Of a stretch of 37,969 nt of DNA, positions 15,599-22,635 are shown in pieces. Source of the stretch: Thermoplasmata archaeon (GTDB taxonomy: Archaea; Thermoplasmatota; Thermoplasmata; Lutacidiplasmatales; UBA184); assembly GCA_021828195.1 (NCBI GenBank), contig JAKASQ010000003.1, positions 87,526 through 125,494 of the forward strand, in the 5' to 3' direction. The notes below the pieces were generated by a model. It was given only the letters and a program-made list of their open reading frames with translations. It was not told the DNA's origin and did no database searches. Both the position numbers and the translations under genes were made by a program. The first letter of the stretch is position 1. The number at the start of each line of letters is the position of its first letter.

Positions 15599-16240
15599 AT
15601 GGACGCGGGCGTGCACCGTATCGTGTTCCTGGGACCCCCAGGGGCGGGGAAGGGCACGCAGGCGGGCGCGCTCGCGAAGGAGCTCGGGATTCCCCACCTT
15701 TCCACTGGCGACATCCTGCGAGCGGCGGTCGCTGCGGGAACCTTGCTGGGGAGGGAGGCCCGCGGCTTCATGGACGCCGGCCGCCTTGTCCCCGATGCCC
15801 TCGTGCTGAAGATGCTGGCCGAACGACTCGCCGCACCCGATGCGCGTTCCGGCTATCTTCTCGATGGGTTCCCCCGGACCATCCCTCAAGCCGAGGCTCT
15901 AGAAGAGGTCGCCCCCAGCGAGATCGTCGTTTCCTTCGAGATCCCGTCCCATGTCCTCGTCGCCCGGCTCAGCCAACGCCGGATCTGTCCGAAGTGCAGC
16001 ACCGTGTACAATCTCGAGACCCAGCCCCCGCGAGTCGCGGGACGGTGCGATCGGGACGACATGGAGCTCATTCAGCGGCCCGACGATCGGCCGGAAGCCG
16101 TGGCCGTCCGGCTGAAGGTGTACACGGAGCAGACCGCCCCGCTGCTCGATTTCTACCGACGGCGGGGACGCCTACGGCCCATCGACGCCGCGGGGACGCC
16201 GGCGGAGGTCGCCGCGCGACTGCACGCGGCCCTCCGTTAG
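15599..16240 (+). CDS. adk: Adenylate kinase, long form with zinc LID
   Basis: A 213-residue enzyme balancing ATP, ADP and AMP (AMP + ATP = 2 ADP). The P-loop GPPGAGKGTQ is at residues 12-21. STGDILRAAVAAGTLLG and the FMDAGRLVPDALV stretch form the AMP-binding part, and LLDGFPRTIPQAEAL follows. The LID domain has CPKC, a 16-residue spacer and CDRD, giving a Cys-X2-Cys-X16-Cys-X2-Asp zinc site as in many bacterial long-form enzymes. RPDDRPEAVAVRL is the last catalytic Arg motif. The start at 15599, 10 bp after pyrH, is taken because upstream sequence in frame is only pyrH shadow. It overlaps the convergent phosphatase gene by 4 bp. The bacterial-style LID is known in some archaea. Confidence 0.95.
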   Translation: MDAGVHRIVFLGPPGAGKGTQAGALAKELGIPHLSTGDILRAAVAAGTLLGREARGFMDAGRLVPDALVLKMLAERLAAPDARSGYLLDGFPRTIPQAEALEEVAPSEIVVSFEIPSHVLVARLSQRRICPKCSTVYNLETQPPRVAGRCDRDDMELIQRPDDRPEAVAVRLKVYTEQTAPLLDFYRRRGRLRPIDAAGTPAEVAARLHAALR

Positions 16241-16770
16241 GGCCCTTCGTCGCTCCGCACGCGCTCCATCCGCCCCCATTTCGTGCCGGTCCACTCGAGG
16301 CGGACGCCTTCGAGGTAGTGCAACCCATCTCCGAGTCCGCGTGCCCCTTCGAAGTCGGCACCGAGGGCGCCGACTTCGATGATCCCACCGTGGGAGATCA
16401 TGAGGATGTGCCCGCCATCGGGCACGTCGTCCAGCGCCGAGCGCCAAAGGAACGCCTGCGTCTCGGCGTACTCCTTCAAGCGGGGATTGTGCTTGATCTC
16501 GCGGGCCCAGGCATCGAAGGGGATGCGTGCACCCGCGATGGTTCCCGCGGTCGGTTCGAGATCCTCCGGGAAGCGCGCGAGCTCGGGGATCTCATAGTCG
16601 ACCGCGAAGCCCATCGCTACCGCGGTCTCGATCGCGCGCGGCCGGGGGGAAGTGACGACCCGGTAGAACGGCCCGATCGAATTGCCAACGATGCGGGCCT
16701 TCCGGACCCCCTCGGCGCTCAGGTGCGTCCCTCCCGGGAGACGCTGGCCGTGGCGTCGATGCTCAAGCAT
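16237..16770 (-). CDS. Histidine phosphatase superfamily protein
   Basis: A 177-residue phosphoglycerate-mutase-like phosphatase. The N-terminal RHG motif (EHRRHGQR, residues 3-10) carries the phospho-accepting His. HLSAEGVRKARIVG and VVTSPRPRAIETAVAMGF are the usual next elements, and MISHGGIIEVGAL supplies the second catalytic His. The substrate cannot be told; members range from phosphosugar phosphatases to SixA-like phosphohistidine phosphatases. The frame is open far upstream through the tRNA-Tyr gene, which is artefactual. The ATG at 16770 directly precedes the RHG motif and has a TATA box about 41 nt upstream. Confidence 0.85.
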   Translation of the reverse strand: MLEHRRHGQRLPGGTHLSAEGVRKARIVGNSIGPFYRVVTSPRPRAIETAVAMGFAVDYEIPELARFPEDLEPTAGTIAGARIPFDAWAREIKHNPRLKEYAETQAFLWRSALDDVPDGGHILMISHGGIIEVGALGADFEGARGLGDGLHYLEGVRLEWTGTKWGRMERVRSDEGP

Positions 16771-16807
16771 CCGCACTCCGCTCGCCTCGAACGCGGCAGC
16801 ACGCCAA

Positions 16808-16815
16808 GTTTTATA
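16808..16815. promoter_or_regulatory. TATA element between histidine phosphatase and tRNA-Tyr
   Basis: GTTTTATA on the plus strand (TATAAAAC on the minus strand) lies about 41 nt from the phosphatase ATG and about 30 nt upstream of mature tRNA-Tyr. It could serve either gene or both. Confidence 0.5.
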
Positions 16816-16841
16816 GGCCGACCCCCGCTCGTCGGTTCCGT

Positions 16842-16948
16842 CCCGGCTTAGCTCAGTGGTAGAGCGGGGGACTGTAGGTGAGACTGCCGGTATTCCGGCG
16901 GCCCCCGTGGACATCCTCAGGTCGCCTGTTCGAGTCAGGCAGCCGGGA
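16842..16948 (+). tRNA. tRNA-Tyr(GTA) with intron
   Basis: The acceptor strands CCCGGCT (16842-16848) and AGCCGGG (16941-16947) pair, with discriminator A at 16948. The D-arm is GCTCAGTGGTAGAGC. The anticodon stem GGGGA/TCCTC surrounds anticodon GTA at 16874-16876. A 35-nt intron (16878-16912) follows the base after the anticodon, the canonical 37/38 site, and contains a GCCGG-TATT-CCGGC hairpin. The T-arm is CCTGTTCGAGTCAGG. The intron would be removed by the archaeal splicing endonuclease. Confidence 0.95.
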
Positions 16949-17478
16949 CTCCGGGAACCCGTGGGGTTCTCGGAGGGCGCGCCCGGTGGGCCCTTCGACC
17001 AGTGGCGAACGGCCAAGCTCCTCGGGATGGGCCGGCCCGAGGGGGTGCATGGCGCTCGTGCGGACGTCTGTGGCGATCGCAGCCCGGGACCGAAAGATGG
17101 CCGCGAAGTGGTCCGTCGGGAAGCTCCGGTCCAAGATGGCGACAAGGAGCGTTGGCTGACCGCGACCGATGCCCTCCCTGTGCGAAGTTCTAGCTCCACC
17201 TCTGCGAGGGGGCCCGGACGCAAGTTGCAGAAGTCGGAGCTCGAAAGCTCGGGCATCCTGCTCGTCCCGAGCGAGCCGATCCGGTCCGTCCATGGCCGGA
17301 GGAAGAGAGGGCGCTTCGAACTGGCCCCACCGCCCAAGGAGTTGCCTTGGGGCCGAGTCGCGACGTTCCGCGACTGAAGGAGTTCGGGTTGGTCTCCGCC
17401 TGCTGACCCCCGCGCCCGGCGCGCCCTCCAGGGGGCGTTCGCCGGAGGGGGCGGAACGTCGTCCACTCCGGGGTGGGA
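16949..17478. other. Inter-tRNA region with several strong hairpins
   Basis: About 530 bp without a convincing gene. Perfect or near-perfect hairpins are: 17018-17026 with 17036-17044 (9 pairs, one T-G); GAGCT/AGCTC at 17237-17250 with a 4-nt loop; CCCAAGG/CCTTGGG at 17333-17351; and AGTCGCG/CGCGACT at 17356-17375. The last two are only 4 nt apart. Open frames on both strands exist but show no family motif. This may be an unrecognised structured RNA; I did not find RNase P or SRP RNA core motifs. Confidence 0.35.
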
Positions 17479-17550
17479 TGCGGTTGTCGGGATTTGAACC
17501 CGAGTAGGTAGCTTGGGAAGCTACCGTCCTAACCACTAGACCACAACCGC
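17479..17550 (-). tRNA. tRNA-Gly(CCC)
   Basis: Read on the minus strand, the acceptor GCGGTTG pairs with CAACCGC, with discriminator A. The D-arm is GTCTAGTGGTTAGGAC. The anticodon stem GTAGC/GCTAC closes the loop TTCCCAA, giving anticodon CCC, and the T-arm is CGGGTTCAAATCCCG. There is no intron and no encoded CCA. It is the second glycine tRNA in the window, reading GGG codons. Confidence 0.95.
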
Positions 17551-17601
17551 GCAAGGGTCGAGGAAGAGCGCCCGCACAAGAGGCTTGCGCGGGAAGGGTC
17601 G

Positions 17602-18090
17602 TCACATGAGGAAGCCGACCGACTCTGTGGGGAGTGTGGGTACCGCGGCGACCAGGTCGGCGTTGCTGACCAGTTGCTCGGCATATGGGGAGATCACGCC
17701 CGCCTGCTGGAGAACTTTGCGCGCCCGCCCGAGGTCGGTCGCCGAGAGCGCGACCAGTGCGCGACCGTTGTCGCGCGCGAGCAGGATCGCCACGTTCTGG
17801 ATGTTGATTTTCTCCTGCGCGAGGATCTCCAAGACCTTGAGAAACACTCCCGCCCGGTCCTCGAGGCGGATCACGAGCATCTCGCGCAGCTCGACCTCGT
17901 ACTCAGCCTCCGAGAGGAGTCGATGGGTTCGCTCCGGATCGCTGACGATAAGGCGGACCCGGCCGCGGCTGGGGGTAGAGTCGACGCTGATCGCCGCGAG
18001 ATTGATGCGCTCCTTCGCGAGGACGCGGGCGACCCCGGCGAGGGCACCGGGCCGGTTCGGCAGCGTGAGCGAGATCTCCTGAATCGGCAT
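17602..18090 (-). CDS. Tandem ACT-domain protein
   Basis: A 162-residue protein made of two ACT domains, small ligand-binding modules that usually sense amino acids. The first begins ISLTLPNRPGALAGVARVLA and INLAAISVDST (about 4-70); the second begins LVIRLEDRAGVFLKVLEILA and INIQNVAILLAR (about 73-140). The arrangement resembles stand-alone ACT-ACT proteins (COG4747 type), whose function is largely unknown. The ATG at 18090 starts directly at the first ACT strand. The frame is open upstream to a GTG at 18168, but that extension has no ACT features. The chosen ATG lies at the edge of an 18-bp perfect palindrome, which could be an operator or could mask the start. Confidence 0.85.
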   Translation of the reverse strand: MPIQEISLTLPNRPGALAGVARVLAKERINLAAISVDSTPSRGRVRLIVSDPERTHRLLSEAEYEVELREMLVIRLEDRAGVFLKVLEILAQEKINIQNVAILLARDNGRALVALSATDLGRARKVLQQAGVISPYAEQLVSNADLVAAVPTLPTESVGFLM

Positions 18091-18106
18091 CCGAAGCGCT
18101 TCGGAT
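18089..18106. promoter_or_regulatory. 18-bp perfect palindrome over the ACT-gene start
   Basis: ATCCGAAGCGCTTCGGAT is a perfect inverted repeat. Its last two bases on the minus strand are the first two bases of the ATG at 18090. It could be an operator for a dimeric regulator or an mRNA hairpin covering the start codon. Confidence 0.4.
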
Positions 18107-18170
18107 AGGTCCGCAGGCAAGAAAAATCTAGCGCCGGGGCCAGATTCGCGCTTCCACTCCCGCCTCACGT

Positions 18171-18178
18171 ATTTATAA
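18171..18178. promoter_or_regulatory. TATA element between ACT gene and pilus operon
   Basis: ATTTATAA reads TTATAAAT on the minus strand. It lies about 60 nt before the pilin ATG (18234) and about 84 nt before the ACT-gene ATG (18090). It is the only strong TATA between these divergent units, so one or both use it with a leader of some 30-60 nt. Confidence 0.55.
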
Positions 18179-18233
18179 CCGGCATCGGGTCGATTCGCTT
18201 GCTAGGACGGAGGGTCCAAGCCGGGCCACCCCC

Positions 18234-19181
18234 ATGGGGGGCAGCAACCTCGCACGCGAGAGACGTCGGTACCGCCGGTTTCGCCACCTGCGCCGGTCCC
18301 GGCGCGGCGTGGCGACGGTGATCGGGGCGTTGCTCGTGGTCGTAATCTTCTTCACGATCTTCGGAGCGTTCCTGACCCAGACGATTCCCGTCTGGATGGG
18401 GCAGAACGAGACCTCCTGGACCAACAGCGGCGAAATGTCGATGGCCTCGTTCAAGGCCGATGTCGATCTTCAGTACTCCCTCGGGGCCTCCCCCGTCTAT
18501 TCCGTCCCGTTCTCGCTGAGTAGCTCGGGGATCCCCGTCCTGGCGAGCCCGACCCAGGGATCGCTCGTCTTCATGGGAGGCGGTGGGAACGCCTACGCGA
18601 ATCTGACAATCTCGGCTGGCGCGGGTTCGATCGCGTACGTGCAGAACGTGTCGACCGGGACCCTCACGATGAACCTCCCAAACCGCTATGCGAGCCCCGA
18701 GACGCTCGCCTTCCAGAACGACGCCGTCATCCGGGTCCCGAGCGGAGCCGGCCCTACGATTGCCTTCTCTCCGCTGTTCTCGCTCCGCCACATCCCCGGG
18801 AACACCTCCCTCGCCCTCGTCCTCCTCAACACGGTCGGGGCCGAGCGTAGCACCAGCGCCCCGGGTACCCAACCCGTGACCAGCACCCTTCTCGCCCGCT
18901 CGGTGATCACGACCCAGGGCCTCTTCGGGGTCAACGGGTCGACCGGGTCCTTCGGGGTGACCCTGCGCATCGGTTCGGTCTACGCGTGCGCCTGGGAGGC
19001 CTACCTCGCGAACGCGCTCTCCGTCTCGGGAATCGCCCCGGGCGGCTACACCTTGAGCGGCCCCACGGCCGGTTGCGCCGGAGCGGTGCTCCTGACCCTC
19101 ACCTCCGTAAGCTTCTGCACGCTCTATCTCGCCGAGATCGACATCGCGGTCGGCTCCGGATCCGTACAGGGAGGGCGATGA
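18234..19181 (+). CDS. Large type IV pilin-like secreted protein
   Basis: A 315-residue protein with an archaeal class III signal. A long Arg-rich N-terminus (residues 1-24) leads to RRG-VATVIGALLVVVIFF. Processing by an archaeal prepilin peptidase is expected after Gly25, leaving a hydrophobic helix (about 26-50) as the filament or membrane anchor. The rest is Ser-, Thr-, Gly- and Ala-rich with many NxS/T sites (NETS, NLTIS, NVSTG, NTSLA, NGSTG), fitting a glycosylated exported domain, and has a few Cys near the C-terminus. At 315 residues it is longer than most pilins (100-200), so it may be a tip or minor subunit rather than the major pilin. It opens the operon and overlaps the first ATPase gene as ATGA. 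Confidence 0.82.
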   Translation: MGGSNLARERRRYRRFRHLRRSRRGVATVIGALLVVVIFFTIFGAFLTQTIPVWMGQNETSWTNSGEMSMASFKADVDLQYSLGASPVYSVPFSLSSSGIPVLASPTQGSLVFMGGGGNAYANLTISAGAGSIAYVQNVSTGTLTMNLPNRYASPETLAFQNDAVIRVPSGAGPTIAFSPLFSLRHIPGNTSLALVLLNTVGAERSTSAPGTQPVTSTLLARSVITTQGLFGVNGSTGSFGVTLRIGSVYACAWEAYLANALSVSGIAPGGYTLSGPTAGCAGAVLLTLTSVSFCTLYLAEIDIAVGSGSVQGGR

Positions 19182-20734
19182 GCGGAGCGAGTCGAACGAT
19201 CCGGGTGCCGTCCGCCCTCGATTCCTCCGCCGGCGAACGAGAGCTACAACGGACAGCGATCAATCCACCCTACAGCGCCGTCCGGGTGCTGCTCGACCGG
19301 GCGACCGAGACCCCCCGATACGAGGTGCTCGAGGCGACACTCTCGTCGGAGGAACGGCACGTCGCCGAGGAACTGCGCGCGGCGCTCCCCCACATCCTTC
19401 CCGGTGAACGCCGCCTTCGGCCCCCGCGCGAGCGGGTCGAGGGCGTACGGCGGATCGCCGAGGAGTATCTCGACTCCCACCACCGCACGCTCGAGCGCGA
19501 CGCTCGGGGTCGGATCGTCCACGACCTCGTGCGCGATGCCCTCGGCTACGGGCCGATCGACGCGATGATGCACGATCCCGAGGTCGAGGACATCTCCTGC
19601 GACGGCGTCGGTGTCCCCCTCTACGTCTTCCACGCGCGCTACGAATCGATCCCCACAAACGTTCGCTTTCCCGAGGAACGCGCGCTCGACTCCTTCGTTC
19701 TCCTGCTCGGACAGCGGTGCGGGCGATCGCTCAGCGTCGCGCGGCCGATCCTCGATGGGACCACCCCGGAGGGCCACCGCGTCCAGGCGACGTACGGCCG
19801 GGAGGTGACGAGCCGCGGAGCGAGCTTCACGATCCGCCGGTTCCGCGACCGACCGTTCACCCCGGTCGATCTCGTCCTCTCGGGCACCGCGAACGAGGAG
19901 ATGCTCGCCTACCTGTGGCTCGGCGCGGAGCATGGCGAGTCGCTGATCATCTGCGGGGGCCCCGGCGCCGGGAAGACCGGCACGCTCAATGCGATCGCCG
20001 TGTTCATCGCTCCCTCCGCGAAGATCGTCTCGATCGAGGACGTGCGCGAGCTCCGTCTCCCGCACGAGAACTGGGTCGCGACGGCGACCCGCGACGGGAT
20101 CGGGGACCGCGGGCCCGACGGCAAGAGCCTCGGGGAGATCGACATGTTCGATCTCGTCCGGGCGGCGCTGCGCCAGCGTCCGAGCCACATCTTGGTCGGC
20201 GAGGTGCGCGGTCGCGAGGCCTACGCGATGTTCCAGGCGATGGCGACCGGGCACGCCACGTACGCCACGATGCACGCCGACAGCGTGCGCTCCATGGTCG
20301 CACGGCTCGAGAACCCCCCCATCCACGTCCCGCGCGTCCTCCTGTCCTCGTTGCGGCAGGTCGCGATCGAGGCCCAACTCCAGACGAGTCGCGGGACCGT
20401 GCGTCGGCTCCTCCAGATCGTCGAGATCGTCCGCCTCGAACCCGAGACCAACGAGCTCGTCACCAACCCCGTCTACGAATGGGACCCGGCGACAGATTCG
20501 TTCCACTTCCAGGGTCACTCCTACCTGCTCGATCGAGTGGCGGTCGCGACGCACCGCTCCATGGAGGAGATGCGTGCCGAGTTCGAACGACGGGTCCGGG
20601 TGATCCGCTACCTTGTCGCGCAACGGATCACCGACTACCGAGAACTCTGGCACCCGATCGCGGAATACTACCGGGACCCCGGCGCCCTTCTCGAGCGCAT
20701 CGAACGCGCCTCGCCCGGAGGGGAGCGACGGTGA
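19178..20734 (+). CDS. Type II/IV secretion ATPase, first copy (TadA/FlaI-like)
   Basis: A 518-residue cytoplasmic hexameric ATPase that powers filament assembly or retraction. An N-terminal domain (about 1-230, with ALGYGPID, HDPEVEDISCDG and FTIRRF) precedes the RecA-like core. Walker A is GGPGAGKTGT (about 260-269), the Asp box is KIVSIEDVRELRLPHENW, Walker B is HILVGEVRGREAYAMFQAMATGH, and the His box is YATMHADSV. All catalytic elements are present. The start ATG at 19178 lies in an ATGA overlap with the pilin stop. The open frame upstream is pilin shadow. The downstream gene begins in a GTGA overlap. It is closely related to the second ATPase of the operon but clearly diverged. Confidence 0.93.
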   Translation: MSGASRTIRVPSALDSSAGERELQRTAINPPYSAVRVLLDRATETPRYEVLEATLSSEERHVAEELRAALPHILPGERRLRPPRERVEGVRRIAEEYLDSHHRTLERDARGRIVHDLVRDALGYGPIDAMMHDPEVEDISCDGVGVPLYVFHARYESIPTNVRFPEERALDSFVLLLGQRCGRSLSVARPILDGTTPEGHRVQATYGREVTSRGASFTIRRFRDRPFTPVDLVLSGTANEEMLAYLWLGAEHGESLIICGGPGAGKTGTLNAIAVFIAPSAKIVSIEDVRELRLPHENWVATATRDGIGDRGPDGKSLGEIDMFDLVRAALRQRPSHILVGEVRGREAYAMFQAMATGHATYATMHADSVRSMVARLENPPIHVPRVLLSSLRQVAIEAQLQTSRGTVRRLLQIVEIVRLEPETNELVTNPVYEWDPATDSFHFQGHSYLLDRVAVATHRSMEEMRAEFERRVRVIRYLVAQRITDYRELWHPIAEYYRDPGALLERIERASPGGERR

Positions 20735-21669
20735 CCCCGGCCATCGCCGATCCGACGATCGAGCCGATCGCGTCGGCTCGAGGGCCCGAACGGCCACGGC
20801 TCACCGCGTTCGAACGCTGGGCCTGGAAGGTCTTCGGCCGTCGCGCGGCCCGCGCACCACCGAGTGAGGTGCTGGAACAGAAGCTTCTGCAAGCTCACAT
20901 CGGGCGGACGGCCCCGGAGCATCTCGCTCTCGTATCCGCCGGGACGCTCGTCGGGGCCGCCGCGAGCATCGCCCTGGGCGGGATCCTGTTCGGGTGGCTC
21001 TCCGTCGGCGAGCCGGTCTCGCTGGCAATCGTCCTCGGCGCCCTCGTCGCTTTCGCCGGCACCGCGCTCACGTACCTCGCCCTCTCCTTCGAACCGGCGA
21101 GCCGCGCCCGGCAGCGGGGGCAAGCGATCGATCGTCAGCTCTCCTCGGCGGTGAACTTCGTCAGCGCGATGAGCTGCGCCGACGTCCGCGTCGATGAGAT
21201 CTTCCGCGAGCTCGCCGAGCAGCCGCTCTACGGAGAGGTCGCGGAAGAGGCGGCCTGGATCGCACGGGACACCGATCTTCTGGGAATCGACATCCTCACG
21301 GCCCTGCACCACGCCGCGCGTCGCAGCCCCTCCCGCCGGTTCCAGGAGTTCCTCCAGGGGGTCGTGGCGACGGCCGAGAGCGGCGGCGATCTCAAGCCGT
21401 ACTTCCTGAACAAGTCCGAACAGTACGAGCGGGAAGGAGCGATCTCGAGCCAGCAGGGGCTCGAGCGAATGGGGATCTTCGCCGAGGCGTTCGTGACCGT
21501 AGCCGTGGCCTTCCCGCTGTTTCTGATCGTGATGCTCGCGACCTTCTCGATGGTCGACGGAACGAACCCCGCGCTGATGCTGATCCTCTGGGCGACCGTG
21601 CTCGGTTTGATCCCGGCCACCCAGCTCGCCTTCGGAGTGATCTCCCACACCCTCTCGGAGCGATTGTGA
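20731..21669 (+). CDS. TadC/GspF-like pilus platform protein, first copy
   Basis: A 312-residue integral membrane protein of the type II secretion F family, the inner-membrane platform on which the ATPase acts. Membrane segments are at about 60-85 (SAGTLVGAAASIALGGILFGW), 88-113 (VSLAIVLGALVAFAGTALTY), and two near the C-terminus (VTVAVAFPLFLIVMLATFSM and ALMLILWATVLGLIPATQLA). Between them is the cytoplasmic helical domain with FVSAMSCADVRVDEIFRELAEQP and VVATAESGGDLKPYF. The start is the GTG at 20731, whose GTGA overlaps the ATPase stop; the longer open frame upstream is shadow. It ends in another GTGA overlap. Confidence 0.9.
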   Translation: MTPAIADPTIEPIASARGPERPRLTAFERWAWKVFGRRAARAPPSEVLEQKLLQAHIGRTAPEHLALVSAGTLVGAAASIALGGILFGWLSVGEPVSLAIVLGALVAFAGTALTYLALSFEPASRARQRGQAIDRQLSSAVNFVSAMSCADVRVDEIFRELAEQPLYGEVAEEAAWIARDTDLLGIDILTALHHAARRSPSRRFQEFLQGVVATAESGGDLKPYFLNKSEQYEREGAISSQQGLERMGIFAEAFVTVAVAFPLFLIVMLATFSMVDGTNPALMLILWATVLGLIPATQLAFGVISHTLSERL

Positions 21670-22634
21670 GCGCCGAGGATGCCCCCTTCGCCTGGACGGG
21701 ACGCGGTACGCTCCGCTCCGGGACGCCGTACGTAGTGGCCGAGGAGGCGTTGCGGGATCGGCACGTCCTGTACATCGGCGCCACGGTCGCCCTGGGGATG
21801 TGGATGGTGGCGATCTTCAATGCGGTCGGCATCCTCTCGATCCAGCTGCGCGCGGGGGAGGGCCTCCGGTGGAACCCCGCCGTGGACTTCTTCGTCTTGG
21901 GCCTCCTTACCCTCCTCGGCCCGTACGGCGTGGCGAGCGCGATCCGCTTCCATCGTGTCGAAGGGCTCGAGAGTCGCCTCCCGGATTTCCTGCGGGACGT
22001 GGCGGAGTCCGGACGCTTCGGCCGGACGTTGCCCGAGGCGATCACCGTCGCCGCTACCGGTCGCTACGGTCCTCTAACCCCCGAGATCCGGAAGATGGCG
22101 GCCCAGATCGAATGGGGGGTCCCGGTCTCGACCGCGCTCGAGCGCTTCGCGCTTCGGGTCCCGACGCCGATCGTCCGCAAGGCCGTCGCGATCCTGATCC
22201 GCGCCCACGCGGCCGGCGGGAACTACGGGGACGTGCTCACGCGCGTCGCGCACGGTACCTGGACCGAGCAGCTCGCCGTCGAGCGCCGCCGAGCGGCAAT
22301 GCTCACGTACGTAGCGATCGTCTACCTCGCATTCGGTGTCTTCCTCGTCACGATCTACGTGCTCGCGGCGGTCTTCCTGCCGCAGATGCTGACGGCCAAC
22401 CCGGGAGCCTTCGGGGCCGTGTACAGCGGGCTGGGGATCACCGCCCCGTTGGTCGCGACCCTCTCGCTCGCCTTGCTCGTCGCGGTCATCGTCCATGCGG
22501 TGGGAGATGGGATGGTCGCCGGGATCCTGTACCGCGGGCACCTCGTGGATGGATTCCTCAACGTGACAATCCTTCTCGCGATCGGATGGACCGTGATGCG
22601 ATTCGTCGTCCCGATTGTAGGAGGGGCGGGCTAG
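21666..22634 (+). CDS. TadC/GspF-like pilus platform protein, second copy
   Basis: A 322-residue membrane protein with the same layout as its neighbour. Two N-terminal membrane helices (about 32-58 and 73-93) are followed by a cytoplasmic domain with the F-family pattern LPDFLRDVAESGRFGRTLPEAI, PEIRKMAAQIEWGVPVSTALERFA and RAHAAGGNYGDVL. Three more hydrophobic segments lie toward the C-terminus. It starts with GTG in a GTGA overlap. Paired TadB/TadC-like platform proteins are known in Tad and archaeal pili, where one gene of double length or two genes occur, so the two may form a heteromeric platform. Confidence 0.9.
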   Translation: MSAEDAPFAWTGRGTLRSGTPYVVAEEALRDRHVLYIGATVALGMWMVAIFNAVGILSIQLRAGEGLRWNPAVDFFVLGLLTLLGPYGVASAIRFHRVEGLESRLPDFLRDVAESGRFGRTLPEAITVAATGRYGPLTPEIRKMAAQIEWGVPVSTALERFALRVPTPIVRKAVAILIRAHAAGGNYGDVLTRVAHGTWTEQLAVERRRAAMLTYVAIVYLAFGVFLVTIYVLAAVFLPQMLTANPGAFGAVYSGLGITAPLVATLSLALLVAVIVHAVGDGMVAGILYRGHLVDGFLNVTILLAIGWTVMRFVVPIVGGAG

Positions 22635-22635
22635 C

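Noticed and set aside
16771-17466. Long minus-strand extension of the histidine phosphatase
   Set aside because: It would run through the whole tRNA-Tyr gene, and the RHG motif starts directly after the ATG at 16770.
16949-17478. RNase P or SRP RNA
   Set aside because: The universally conserved core motifs of either RNA were not found on either strand, so only a generic structured region is reported.
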